Numbered from the stretch's first letter, positions 16,265-25,074 are shown. The stretch is DNA of 64,000 nt from WTAW01 sp964406575 (GCA_964406575.1 CAYOSH010000017.1:1-64000), one strand, 5' to 3'. Program-made: numbers and translations. The notes: generated from the letters alone by a model not told the origin.

Positions 16265-18534
16265 CAAAATTTAATGTCATCAATACTCCTGTTCACAATG
16301 TTGATGGGATCGCCAAGGTCACTGGAAGGGCTGAATACACTTTTGATGTCCGTTTGCCCCAAATGCTTCATGGGAAGATCTTGAGGAGCCCCTATCCCCA
16401 TGCCAAGATCCTCAATATCGACACGACCCAGGCAGAAGCTCTGCCTGGCGTGAAGGCTGTGGTTACGGGCAAGGACACCCTGGGAGTGAAACAGGGGATC
16501 TGGCGGCGCTATAAAGAGCTCTGTGATGAGGAGATCCTTGCCAGGGACAGAGTCCGATATATCGGGGAGCCAGTGGCTGCCGTAGCCGCCGTCGATGAAG
16601 ACACGGCAGAGGAAGCGCTTGACATGATAGAGGTGGAATACGAACCTCTCCCAGCAGTCTTTGAGCCGCTTGAAGCCATAAAAGAAGGTGCTCCTCTGCT
16701 CCATGAGAATGCGGAACGCAACATCAATGTGACACGGCACATAGAATGGGGAGATATGGATGAGGCATTCAAACAAGCGGATTATGTGCGTGAAGATTGG
16801 TTTCGGTGTTCATCCCAGGCTCATGTGTGCATGGAGACACACTGTGCTGTGGCCAGTTATACTCCTGAAGGAAAGCTTACTGTGTGGACATCCACGCAAT
16901 CCCACTATTACATAAAAGTTTTGTTGTCTGATGTGCTGGGACTAAAAGAAAATGATATCCGCGTGATTTCCCGATACACAGGCGGCGGATTCGGAAGCAA
17001 GTTTGAGCTGGATTCTGCACAGTTTTGCAGCTCTGTCCTTTCTATGAAACTCTGCAAGCCGGTCAAGATCGTTCTCAGCCGCGAAGAGGAATTTATGGCC
17101 ACGAAACGCCGCACGCCCATGTTCTATTATTTGCGAAGCGGTGTCAAAAAGGATGGGACTTTTTTAGCGAAGGAATGCAGGGTTTTCACAGAAGGAGGGG
17201 CCTACACAGCCATGGGAGCCACCGCCCTTTATCTGACCGGATTTTTTCAGGCCTTTCCCTATGTGTGGCCGAGTTATAGGTATGATGGATACAGAGTCTA
17301 CACAAATACGCCTCCCACCTCGGCGATGAGGGGATTTGGAGCGCCTCAGGCTACCTTCTGTGCAGAAATGCAGATCGAGCTGATAGCCAGAGAGGTCGGT
17401 GTCGACCGGATCGACATCCGTCGCAAGAATGCGATGTATGCGGGCTATGAAGTTCCCGGACAGGCCACGATCCAGAGCTGTGGCCTTATTGAATGTCTCG
17501 ACAGGGTAGAGGATTGGATCAAAGACAGAGGTACACTGCCTCCCTATCATGGCATAGGCATTGCTGCCTATGGTTTTATGTCAGGAGGAATCTTCAACTG
17601 GTTCAACACCCCTTATGCGTTTTCCTCATCAGTTATCCAGGTGAACGTAGATGGAAAAGTGGACCTCTTCATCGGATCACAGGATATGGGGCAGGGGTCT
17701 AACACCACCATGTCCATGATTTGTGCGGAAGAGCTGGGTGTTCGCGTCGAGGATATCCGGCTCCACATGGGTGACACCGATAAGTGTCCGGTGGACCTGG
17801 GAGCTTGGGGCAGCCGAGAGACGCTCATGCAGGGGAATGCTGTCAAGATGGCAGCCGCTGATGCCAAGAGACAAATCCTCGAGTATGCGGCAGCCAAGAT
17901 GTCGCCGAACATTGTCTATGACCTGGATATCAAGGACCGGTGGATTCATCTGATCGCGCGGCCTGAGCGGGGGCTTTCCTATTTTGATATGGTCAAGGAG
18001 GCCATCCGTGGCAAGGATGGCCAGCCCATCGTGGCCAGAGGGCACTATACGCCCCACCGAAAAGGCATGATCTCTCCCGCATACAGCTTCGGTGTGCAGG
18101 CTGTAGAAGCCGCTGTTGACCCGGAGACTGGAAAAGTGTCGCTCAAGAACTGTGTGACCGCGCATGATTGCGGACAGGTCATCAATCCGCTCGGCGTTCA
18201 GGGCCAGCTCGAAGGCGCCATTGCCATGGCTGCAGGGTACGGATTTACCGAAGACTTGCCTATGGATGAAGGAAAGATACTGAACCCGAATCTGGTGGAT
18301 TACAAGATCCTCAGGACAACGGAAATGCCGGAAACAACGGTGGTGGAAGTAGAGACTTACGAGCCGGAAGGTCCTTTTGGAGCCAAAGAAGCAGGGGAGG
18401 GGCTTACAAATCCCACAGCAGGAGCATTGGGGAATGCCGTGTTCCAGGCGACCGGTGCCAGTATTAAGGAACTTCCCATCACACCGGAGAAAGTTCTCAA
18501 TGCCCTCAGAGAGAAAGATAAAACAAAAAAATGA
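16261..18534 (+). CDS. Molybdenum hydroxylase large subunit, 4-hydroxybenzoyl-CoA reductase-like
   Basis: This 757-residue subunit binds the molybdopterin cofactor. Family motifs are present in order: GGGFGSKFELD, AMRGFGAPQ, GSQDMGQGSN and the active-site glutamate loop GPFGAKEAGEG. The segment DKCPVDLGAWGSRETL resembles aryl-CoA reductase HcrA rather than xanthine dehydrogenases. I chose ATG 16261 because it matches the family N-terminus and couples by 4-base overlap to the small subunit; a longer frame from 16078 runs through that gene. Reductive dehydroxylation of 4-hydroxybenzoyl-CoA to benzoyl-CoA fits the surrounding pathway, but related enzymes hydroxylate other substrates. No molybdopterin-cytosine transferase gene is nearby. 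Confidence 0.85.
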   Translation: MTKFNVINTPVHNVDGIAKVTGRAEYTFDVRLPQMLHGKILRSPYPHAKILNIDTTQAEALPGVKAVVTGKDTLGVKQGIWRRYKELCDEEILARDRVRYIGEPVAAVAAVDEDTAEEALDMIEVEYEPLPAVFEPLEAIKEGAPLLHENAERNINVTRHIEWGDMDEAFKQADYVREDWFRCSSQAHVCMETHCAVASYTPEGKLTVWTSTQSHYYIKVLLSDVLGLKENDIRVISRYTGGGFGSKFELDSAQFCSSVLSMKLCKPVKIVLSREEEFMATKRRTPMFYYLRSGVKKDGTFLAKECRVFTEGGAYTAMGATALYLTGFFQAFPYVWPSYRYDGYRVYTNTPPTSAMRGFGAPQATFCAEMQIELIAREVGVDRIDIRRKNAMYAGYEVPGQATIQSCGLIECLDRVEDWIKDRGTLPPYHGIGIAAYGFMSGGIFNWFNTPYAFSSSVIQVNVDGKVDLFIGSQDMGQGSNTTMSMICAEELGVRVEDIRLHMGDTDKCPVDLGAWGSRETLMQGNAVKMAAADAKRQILEYAAAKMSPNIVYDLDIKDRWIHLIARPERGLSYFDMVKEAIRGKDGQPIVARGHYTPHRKGMISPAYSFGVQAVEAAVDPETGKVSLKNCVTAHDCGQVINPLGVQGQLEGAIAMAAGYGFTEDLPMDEGKILNPNLVDYKILRTTEMPETTVVEVETYEPEGPFGAKEAGEGLTNPTAGALGNAVFQATGASIKELPITPEKVLNALREKDKTKK

Positions 18535-18550
18535 AAAATAGAAGAGGCAG

Positions 18551-18728
18551 CCTGGATTATTCACGAGTTGAATGGTAGGTCGGATCAGCGCCCAAAGAGA
18601 AAAAATATCGATTATAAAATGAAGTCTATGAAAAGGGGATGGTCAGGTTTTTTATAGGATGAATAAAGTGAATTATTGATATTGTTTTTGTTGTAACAAG
18701 TATCGACATTTTAGATGAATGATTCAGG
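18551..18728. repeat. 178-bp inverted-repeat element, ATTATTCA family
   Basis: The left arm CCTGGATTATTCA at 18551 and right arm TGAATGATTCAGG ending at 18728 are inverted matches at 11 of 13 positions. The right end shares 27 of 31 bases with 7395-7425, including the identical 15-mer AAGTATCGACATTTT. The element occupies nearly all the space between the large subunit and the small zinc-finger gene, and may also supply its promoter. Confidence 0.45.
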
Positions 18729-18740
18729 AAAAATTAAGGA

Positions 18741-18968
18741 GTGAACAAAGTGCCCTATAAATGTCCGACATGCGGAAAGATGTGGCCCGATACTTTAGAG
18801 CTGGCGCGCCATATATTTGGAACCGGAGATCAAGCCCACAAAGATTGGGTGAATTCCAAAGGTTATAACTTCATTGAGCTCTTACTCATCCAAACCATGG
18901 AACCTGGAAACAAAGGCTATAAAACTCTGGCAGACCTGCTGGAAAAGGAAGCGGAAAAAGTCGATTAG
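18741..18968 (+). CDS. Small C2H2-like zinc-finger protein
   Basis: This 75-residue acidic protein starts with a zinc-binding pattern: CPTCGKMWPDTLELARHI followed by a second His in QAHKDW, giving a Cys2-His2 arrangement. The GTG start is preceded by TTAAGGAG. The gene lies between the molybdenum hydroxylase and the CoxG-like gene. It might be a maturation, chaperone or regulatory factor for the enzyme; the sequence gives no more. I recognise no named family. Confidence 0.65.
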   Translation: MNKVPYKCPTCGKMWPDTLELARHIFGTGDQAHKDWVNSKGYNFIELLLIQTMEPGNKGYKTLADLLEKEAEKVD

Positions 18969-19069
18969 AAATTTCCGGTCCGATGGTAAAAAGCCGGTTG
19001 AGGTCTTGATAATCTTGTATGAAAAGTGAGTAGGGATTTTTTGGACTTTATAGAAAGACGGAGGACATT

Positions 19070-19528
19070 GTGATTATCGAAGGAACGTTTACGGTGAAGG
19101 CTCCAATACAGGACCTGTGGGATACGCTGATGGAGCCGGAAACTCTGCGTGAATGTGTGCCTGGCGCAGAGAAGATCGAACTCATCGACGCCAATACGTA
19201 TGACTGCGTGGTCAAACAGAAGGTGGGCCCGATCAAGGTCCGGTTCAAATTCAAGAATAAACTTGTGAATATCCAACCTCCCACACATGTGGAGATGGAA
19301 GGGGAGGGAGAGGACATCGGCAAAGCCGGGCGATTCACCCAGAGGACCCGTATAGATCTCATAGAAAAAGAAGGCGGCGAAGTGGAGATCGCCTATTCCT
19401 GCAATGCCAACATCGTTGGAAAACTGGCCATTTTCGGCGATAGGATCATGAGGGCCAAAGCAAAAACAGTCGAGGCAGAGTTCAGAGAGGCTCTAAGTCA
19501 GAAACTCAATGCCCTGTCGAGCGGTTGA
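19070..19528 (+). CDS. CoxG-like SRPBCC protein
   Basis: This 152-residue protein has the START/SRPBCC fold signature of CoxG: an N-terminal FTVKAPIQDLWDTLMEPETLRECVPGAEKIE, central antiparallel strands, and an IGKLAIFGDRIM-like long C-terminal helix. CoxG proteins accompany CO-dehydrogenase-type molybdenum hydroxylases and help anchor or assemble them. That fits its position 0.5 kb after the hydroxylase operon. The GTG start has a good GGAGG site. It lacks the C-terminal membrane helix of classical CoxG. Confidence 0.82.
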   Translation: MIIEGTFTVKAPIQDLWDTLMEPETLRECVPGAEKIELIDANTYDCVVKQKVGPIKVRFKFKNKLVNIQPPTHVEMEGEGEDIGKAGRFTQRTRIDLIEKEGGEVEIAYSCNANIVGKLAIFGDRIMRAKAKTVEAEFREALSQKLNALSSG

Positions 19529-19533
19529 TGTTT

Positions 19534-19559
19534 TGCGAGGAAGACGCTAAGGCCTCGCA
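19534..19559 (+). terminator. Hairpin after the CoxG-like gene
   Basis: TGCGAGG (19534-19540) pairs with CCTCGCA (19553-19559) around a 12-nt loop. A weak T-rich stretch follows after about ten bases. It could terminate or stabilise the upstream transcript before the oah gene. Confidence 0.3.
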
Positions 19560-19652
19560 CTCCCTGGCTGTCTGTTTTTCCCTCAGTACGATTGAAATAA
19601 TTTTATGAATTCTGTATTCTGACTTCTGAATTTGAACACATAAGGAGGAGCT

Positions 19653-20783
19653 ATGGGAATAGACTGGCTGAAAAAAGACAACGAAATCAAAGACCATTTA
19701 TTGTGGCATGACGAACATTGGGGCACAGAGCCACCCTGCACGATGTATGAGAAGAAGCCTGTTCTTGATGCGAAGGGCGGTGCTGTTGATGGCCTTTACA
19801 CTGCCTGGGTCACCCTCAATAATCCGGAACAGTACAACTCTTACAGCACAGAAATGGTGAAAGGTGTTATCGCAGGATTCCAGAACGCATCCCTGGACCG
19901 GAGTGTTGTTGCTGTCGTTTTTACCGCTGTGGGCGACCGGGCGTTCTGTACGGGCGGGAACACCAAAGAGTATGCGGAGTATTACTCCGGAAGGCCCAAC
20001 GAGTACGGAGAATATATGGATCTTTTCAACGGAATGGTGGATTCCATCTTGATGTGCAAAAAACCTACAATATGCCGGGTGAATGGGATGCGGGTGGCTG
20101 GAGGACAGGAGATCGGCATGGCCTGTGATATCGCGGTTTCTGCAGATACCGCGATCTTCGGCCAGGCGGGGCCGCGGCATGGATCGGCTCCCGATGGGGG
20201 GTCTTCGGATTTCCTTCCCTGGTTTTTAAGCATCGAGGATGCCATTTGGAATTGTGTCTCCTGTGAGTTGTGGAGCGCCTACAAGATGAAGAGGCTGGGT
20301 TTGATCACCAAGGTCACCCCGGTCATTAAAGAGAAGGATCAATTCATCCGGAACCCTGCAGTGATTGTCGATAAATACATCGACGACGGTGAGATTGTCT
20401 ACGGGGAGTTTGTCAGGGGCGAAGAGGGGAAGAAGGCGAGGGAGTTCCTCAAGGCTGCAACCATCGATTTTGAGCTGTTGGATAAAGCCGTCAACGAAAT
20501 CGTCTGGAAATTCACCAACCTGTTTCCCGGATGTCTTATCAAATCTCTAGACAGTGTGCGAGCCAAGAAGAAATTTTTCTGGGATATGGCGAAGAACTAC
20601 AATCGTCACTGGTTGGCTGTTAATATGGCCACGGAAGCTTTTCTGGGATTCAACGCCTTTAATATGAAAAAAGCAACGGGCAAAGATGTGATCGACTTCG
20701 TGAAGTACAGGCAGTTGATCGCTGAGGGCAAAACCATTGATGATGCTTTTATGGAAGCCGTTCTGCCAAAACCGACCGAGTAG
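19653..20783 (+). CDS. oah: 6-oxocyclohex-1-ene-1-carbonyl-CoA hydrolase (ring opening)
   Basis: This 376-residue crotonase-family protein matches Oah/BamA, the marker enzyme of anaerobic benzoyl-CoA degradation. It adds two waters to the 6-oxo ring intermediate and opens it to 3-hydroxypimelyl-CoA. Diagnostic segments are TEPPCTMYEKKPVLD, NPEQYNSYSTEMVKGVIAGF, CTGGNTKEYAEYYSGRP, RVAGGQEIGMACD, QAGPRHGSAPDGGSSDFL and LFPGCLIKSLDSVR. It is about 110 residues longer than ordinary crotonases, as expected. The ATG follows AAGGAGGAG. This is the strongest single piece of evidence for the pathway assignment of the whole region. Confidence 0.93.
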   Translation: MGIDWLKKDNEIKDHLLWHDEHWGTEPPCTMYEKKPVLDAKGGAVDGLYTAWVTLNNPEQYNSYSTEMVKGVIAGFQNASLDRSVVAVVFTAVGDRAFCTGGNTKEYAEYYSGRPNEYGEYMDLFNGMVDSILMCKKPTICRVNGMRVAGGQEIGMACDIAVSADTAIFGQAGPRHGSAPDGGSSDFLPWFLSIEDAIWNCVSCELWSAYKMKRLGLITKVTPVIKEKDQFIRNPAVIVDKYIDDGEIVYGEFVRGEEGKKAREFLKAATIDFELLDKAVNEIVWKFTNLFPGCLIKSLDSVRAKKKFFWDMAKNYNRHWLAVNMATEAFLGFNAFNMKKATGKDVIDFVKYRQLIAEGKTIDDAFMEAVLPKPTE

Positions 20784-20934
20784 GCATAAAACACAATCGA
20801 AAAGCCAAGTTTTTTAGTGAATAGAGAGTCGCGTATGGTGCATGGTGTTGTCCCGTTTTTGAGCATTCCGTTTTTTTGTCAACAAAGATTTTGGATGGCA
20901 CCACCATGAAACACCCAGATTTTAGGAGGAAACG

Positions 20935-21678
20935 ATGGATTTAGAGGGAAAGGTTGCCCTGGTCAGCGGTGGAAGCATGGGCATCGGCACATCCATTTGT
21001 CTGGATTTAGCCCGGAATGGGGCAGATGTGGCCTTGACGTACCGCAAACATGGCGATGAGGCCGAAGCTATTGCCGAACAGATCAGAGGCATGGGCCGGA
21101 AGGCGGTGGCATACAAAGTGGATGTCTCTGATTTTGAGGCCGCTCAGAAGCTGGTGAGTGATGTGATCGATGAATTCGGACATCTGGATATCCTTGTGAA
21201 CAATGCAGGTATGAACTGGGATGGTGTCATCTGGAAGATGACTGAAGAGCAGTGGGATACGGTGATGAGCGTTGACCTGAAAGGGACCTTCAATTTTATA
21301 AGGGCGGTTTCTCCCGTTTTTAGGGAGATGAAATCGGGAAAAATTGTGAATATCACTTCTATTAACGGAATGAGAGGAAGGTTTGGACAGTCCAATTATG
21401 CAGCTGCTAAAGCAGGAGCCATCGCTTTAACCAAAACTGTAGCCAAAGAACTGGGGCGATCAAGAGTGAACGTCAATGCCGTGGCTCCCGGCCTGATAGA
21501 AACGGATATGATTGCCAGTATGCCAGAAGATTTTAAGGATAGGTCAAAGGCAGAGACCGTTTTTAATGCTTTGGGAAAGCCCGAGGATGTGGCCTATTTG
21601 GTAACTTTCCTCTGTAGCGAAAAATCCCGTCACATCACCGGTGAGGTCATCAAGGTGGACGGCGGACAGTACATCTAA
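20935..21678 (+). CDS. Short-chain dehydrogenase, probable 3-hydroxypimelyl-CoA dehydrogenase
   Basis: This 247-residue FabG-like SDR has the cofactor motif SGGSMGIG, the NNAG motif and the catalytic YAAAK, and ends in the family-typical ITGEVIKVDGGQYI. It is 12 bp from a thiolase and just after the ring hydrolase, so oxidation of the ring-opening product 3-hydroxypimelyl-CoA to 3-oxopimelyl-CoA is the most economical role. SDRs of this length also serve fatty acid synthesis, so the substrate is inferred. The ATG follows TTAGGAGG. Confidence 0.85.
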   Translation: MDLEGKVALVSGGSMGIGTSICLDLARNGADVALTYRKHGDEAEAIAEQIRGMGRKAVAYKVDVSDFEAAQKLVSDVIDEFGHLDILVNNAGMNWDGVIWKMTEEQWDTVMSVDLKGTFNFIRAVSPVFREMKSGKIVNITSINGMRGRFGQSNYAAAKAGAIALTKTVAKELGRSRVNVNAVAPGLIETDMIASMPEDFKDRSKAETVFNALGKPEDVAYLVTFLCSEKSRHITGEVIKVDGGQYI

Positions 21679-21690
21679 GGAGAAGATTCT

Positions 21691-22857
21691 ATGAGTAAAG
21701 TAGGGATCATCGGAGTGGGGCAGAGCGGTTTTATCAGAGGATACCCTGGTTCGATAAGAGAATTGGCCTTCGAAGGATTCAAGGAGGCCATGGAAGATGC
21801 GCAGATCTCTGTGGCTGATATCGACGCATCCATAATCTGTTCTGCACCGGAGTACGACAAACAACGCTCGCCCTCGGGTGTGTTTGCCGAATATCTCGGT
21901 CTCATCCCCCAGCCCACCTTCTATCTGGAGAGCTTGTGCTCATCGACCAGCATGGGGTTGCGGATGGCCTATTCCCTGGTCAAATCCGGGCTTCATGATG
22001 TGGTGGCTGTACTCGGATTCCAGAAGATGTCCGAGATCTCTTCAGCAGAGTCTCAAGAGAGGATGGGCCGGGGAGCGGACATCCAGTGGGAGAGTCCATT
22101 CGGCACGATGATGCCCGCGTATTACGCCATGTTTGCCCAGGCCCACATGGAAAAATATGGGACGACCCTCGAGGACCTGGCTCTGGTCCGTGTGAAATCC
22201 GCCACATACGGTCAGGTGAATGACAAAGCCCTGTTCCGCAAGCCGGTGGCTGCAGAGATGTTCACAGACCCGGAGCATTTCATGTCCGGTCCTGTTTCAA
22301 GCCCACTCCGCGTTGGCGATTGCTGTGCCAACGCTGATGGAAGTTCGTGCCTCATAGTGGCCAGTGAGGCAAAAGCTAAAGCGTTCAGCAAGAAGCCTGT
22401 TTGGATCTTAGGTCTGGGTGCTGCTTCAGCCAGTGTCAATATGTCCGGAAGAGACCAGTTCACTGGATTGGCTGTGGCACAACAGGCCTCAGAACAGGCT
22501 TACAAAATGGCGGGTGTGACGCCCAAAGACATCGATGTGGCCGAAGTTCATGATTGTTTCACGATATCGGAAATTTTGGCATATGAGGATCTCGGTTTTG
22601 CCGAATCCGGTGAAGGTAAAGACTTGATAAGAAGCAAGGAAACATACAAAGAGGGCCGTATTCCTGTCAACGTGGACGGCGGTTTGCTCTCCAAAGGCCA
22701 TCCGATCGGCGCCACAGGAGGATCGCAGATCCGGACGATCGTCCTGGAGCTTAGGGGGAAGGCCGGCGAGATGCAGGTCAAGGATCCAGAGATTGGCCTG
22801 GTTCACAACATCGGCGGTGTGGGCCTTTACGGTGTTGTCACAATCCTGGGGAGGTAA
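21691..22857 (+). CDS. SCP2-type thiolase, BbsB-like
   Basis: This 388-residue protein is a thiolase of the SCP-x/acetoacetyl-CoA type. The reactive cysteine lies in ESLCSSTSMGLRM, with further catalytic segments EVHDCFTISEILAYEDLGF, LLSKGHPIGATG and HNIGGVG. It is paired with a DUF35 protein, the arrangement of benzoylsuccinyl-CoA thiolase BbsAB in toluene degraders. In this operon 3-oxopimelyl-CoA is the likely substrate, giving glutaryl-CoA and acetyl-CoA. The start has an AAGGAG site. Confidence 0.87.
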   Translation: MSKVGIIGVGQSGFIRGYPGSIRELAFEGFKEAMEDAQISVADIDASIICSAPEYDKQRSPSGVFAEYLGLIPQPTFYLESLCSSTSMGLRMAYSLVKSGLHDVVAVLGFQKMSEISSAESQERMGRGADIQWESPFGTMMPAYYAMFAQAHMEKYGTTLEDLALVRVKSATYGQVNDKALFRKPVAAEMFTDPEHFMSGPVSSPLRVGDCCANADGSSCLIVASEAKAKAFSKKPVWILGLGAASASVNMSGRDQFTGLAVAQQASEQAYKMAGVTPKDIDVAEVHDCFTISEILAYEDLGFAESGEGKDLIRSKETYKEGRIPVNVDGGLLSKGHPIGATGGSQIRTIVLELRGKAGEMQVKDPEIGLVHNIGGVGLYGVVTILGR

Positions 22858-22861
22858 ACCA

Positions 22862-23302
22862 ATGAGTGAGACAAAGAAAAAAGAGATCGATGATAGGTTC
22901 AAAAAGTTCGGAACCGTGAGCTACACTTCTGTCACGAAAGTCAATGATTTCATCACCTACCTAGAAGAAGGGAAGGTGATGGGAACCCGCTGTTCGGATT
23001 GTGGCTTGATGTTTTTCCCTCCAAGGGCTCAATGCTACAAGTGTCTTTCCAGCAATATGGAATGGTTTGAGGTTGCTGGAACGGGTAAGCTCATCACGTA
23101 CAGCAAATTGAAATATGCCCCCATCGGGTTCGACAACGATCTCCCTTATTATATTGCTGTTTTAGATTATGGGGACTATAAAGTCTTCGGCAGGATCGCC
23201 GGGGATTTGCCGGAAGAAGAGCTCGAATTGGGTATGGCTATGAAAACCATGGCAAACACGCTACCCAACGGGCAGTTAAATTATCTATTTGAAAAAGCCT
23301 AA
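22862..23302 (+). CDS. DUF35 OB-fold/zinc-ribbon protein, BbsA-like thiolase partner
   Basis: This 146-residue protein has a rubredoxin-like zinc ribbon (GTRCSDCGLMFFPPRAQCYKC) and an OB-fold (WFEVAGTGKLITYSKL onward). Such proteins form stable complexes with SCP2-type thiolases and are needed for activity. It begins 4 bases after the thiolase stop with GGGGAGG as ribosome-binding site. A longer open frame from 22793 overlaps the thiolase and lacks a site, so I rejected it. It is the last plus-strand gene of the aromatic region. Confidence 0.88.
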   Translation: MSETKKKEIDDRFKKFGTVSYTSVTKVNDFITYLEEGKVMGTRCSDCGLMFFPPRAQCYKCLSSNMEWFEVAGTGKLITYSKLKYAPIGFDNDLPYYIAVLDYGDYKVFGRIAGDLPEEELELGMAMKTMANTLPNGQLNYLFEKA

Positions 23303-23312
23303 AAGCTTCGAT

Positions 23313-23361
23313 AAAAAAAAGCGGGTTGGATTTCCGCTAATAGAGCGATTATCCAACCCGC
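23313..23361 (-). terminator. Rho-independent terminator of the NuoEFG/GltS-like operon
   Basis: GCGGGTTGGAT (23321-23331) and ATCCAACCCGC (23351-23361) form an 11-bp perfect stem. Read on the minus strand it is followed by eight Ts (23313-23320), a classic terminator about 60 bp beyond the GltS-like stop codon. It also separates the converging aromatic operon. Confidence 0.85.
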
Positions 23362-23418
23362 GGCTTGAAATCCTGAACCTAAGGTCAATAACCTGATTGA
23401 TCGGAGCGTTGATCATAA

Positions 23419-24996
23419 TCAGCTGTTGAGGATAGCCTCCACTTCTTCTTTATCAACGTCCGTGATATAGGGGATTCCGCTGATTCGAGTAGCATCCTGA
23501 GTTAAAGATGCGATATCATCTCGTGTGATGTACTCCAACGCGAATTTCCTGTTTCCTGCCATGAGCTGGCGCAGTCCTTGGTTAAGCCGTTTGAAATAAC
23601 TGTAAACGCCGAGGGCGCCTGTCGGAAGTTCGTCAAATTTTTCTCCATATTTGTTCTTTAGCTCGGAAGCCGTGACAAAGATCTCTTCGACCTTGTTTCC
23701 AAAGCGTTCCACATAGACAGGAATCTGATCCTCTTTAATTCTCTTGCCAATGGTTTTTCCAACCATAGCCGCAGCAAGGGGAGACCGTGCCATACCGACG
23801 GCCTTGAAATAAGGAGATCCTAGTGCGAGAGCTTTGTATATCTGGTCTTCGAAGGTTATGCCTCCGGCAGCGCAGACATCGGGAATGAACTCTCCCTTTT
23901 CATCAAGCTTGCGGAGATATTCATAGAGCAGGGACCATAACTCAACGCTTGGGATTCCCCATTCGTTCATCATCCGCCACGGGCTCATTCCTGTTCCTCC
24001 GCCAGCTCCGTCAACAGTCAGCAGGTCAAGCTTGGCCTTTGAGGCATATTTCACGGCACGGGCAAGGTCTACGGGCCTGTAGGCACCCGTCTTCAGAAAG
24101 ACATACTTGGCTCCCGCTTTCCTGAGCTCTTCCACTCTGCCCATGAACGACTCTTCTTCGACCATGCCCAGTCTTGAATGTCTTTCGAATTCTTTAAAGC
24201 TGCCATGTTCGAATGCTTTGATAACATTTGGATCTTCTGGATTGGGAAGTACGATATAGCCACGTTTGTAGAGCTCCTGGGCTTTTTTGAGGTTTTTGAT
24301 CTTAACTTCTCCTCCGATGTCCTTGGCGCCCTGCCCCCACTTAAGCTCAACGGCTTCAACTCCTAATTTTTCGATGACATACTCCTGCACGCCCAGCCGC
24401 GTGTCTTCTACATTAGCCTGAACAGCAATAGTCCCATATCCATCCTGCCAATCTTGAAAGAGCTTGACACGTCTTTCCATGTCGGGAGAACGGAAGATTC
24501 GTCCGTTTTTGATTTCAGATTCTTCGTCCATGGCGCAAACGTTCTCTCCGATGGTGGAGATGACACCCGAGATGGCAGCGCCGATTGCCAGACCTTCCCA
24601 GTTCTGCTTGGCCACGTTGGTGGAGCCCATTCCGGGGATAACAAAGGGAACTTTCAACTTGATGCTCTTGTCGACGCCGAGAGCGGTTTCCACATTCACC
24701 TTTTCGAAAGTGGCCACGTCGGAATCCGCAGCAACGCCAACTGCCCCTGCAGCTGTTCCTAAGATCGTGAAATGGGACAGATCGACAGGATATTCTTTTT
24801 CGGATGCAGCGGTTATGATCCCGAATGGCTGAGGATAAAGAACTTCAGGTCCGCGATAGGCAGATTTGCCGATCTCGCACATCCCGATACAGCCATCCAC
24901 GCAGGTCACGCACATCCCGCTGAAAGGGCTGACTGAACCTTCTGTTCTGTTTTTGGTTAGAGTAGCAGCACTTCTGTTGAGTTTTGTATAAGACAT
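23419..24996 (-). CDS. GltS-like FMN-binding protein (glutamate synthase central-domain homologue)
   Basis: This 525-residue protein aligns with the FMN/synthase domain of glutamate synthase: KWGQGAKDIGGEV, DGAGGGTGMSPW, CAAGGITFEDQIYKALALG and KAVGMARSPLAAAMVGK. It lacks the glutaminase domain and the cysteine set that binds the 3Fe-4S cluster in true GltS. Instead it has an N-terminal cluster, Cys29, Cys32, Cys36 and Cys40 (CVTCVDGCIGMC), likely holding an iron-sulfur centre. It is the last gene of an operon with NuoE-, NuoF- and NuoG-like subunits, so NADH-linked electrons may reach its FMN. The substrate is unknown and could differ from glutamate. Confidence 0.82.
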   Translation of the reverse strand: MSYTKLNRSAATLTKNRTEGSVSPFSGMCVTCVDGCIGMCEIGKSAYRGPEVLYPQPFGIITAASEKEYPVDLSHFTILGTAAGAVGVAADSDVATFEKVNVETALGVDKSIKLKVPFVIPGMGSTNVAKQNWEGLAIGAAISGVISTIGENVCAMDEESEIKNGRIFRSPDMERRVKLFQDWQDGYGTIAVQANVEDTRLGVQEYVIEKLGVEAVELKWGQGAKDIGGEVKIKNLKKAQELYKRGYIVLPNPEDPNVIKAFEHGSFKEFERHSRLGMVEEESFMGRVEELRKAGAKYVFLKTGAYRPVDLARAVKYASKAKLDLLTVDGAGGGTGMSPWRMMNEWGIPSVELWSLLYEYLRKLDEKGEFIPDVCAAGGITFEDQIYKALALGSPYFKAVGMARSPLAAAMVGKTIGKRIKEDQIPVYVERFGNKVEEIFVTASELKNKYGEKFDELPTGALGVYSYFKRLNQGLRQLMAGNRKFALEYITRDDIASLTQDATRISGIPYITDVDKEEVEAILNS

Positions 24997-25074
24997 TAAA
25001 ATAACCTCCTTATGGACACATTTGGTTTTGTATGAAAATAAGTAAGATCATCCTGTTTTCTTACTTTCATCGGT

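Noticed and set aside
18698..18728. AAGTATCGACATTTT motif as a regulator operator of the aromatic genes
   Set aside because: Its orientation relative to genes is inconsistent and it forms the end of inverted-repeat elements that also occur outside aromatic loci, so a repeat is the simpler explanation.
23419..24996. Calling the GltS-like gene gltB, glutamate synthase large subunit
   Set aside because: No glutaminase domain or 3Fe-4S motif is present and the operon partners are NuoEFG-like, so the name would overstate the evidence.
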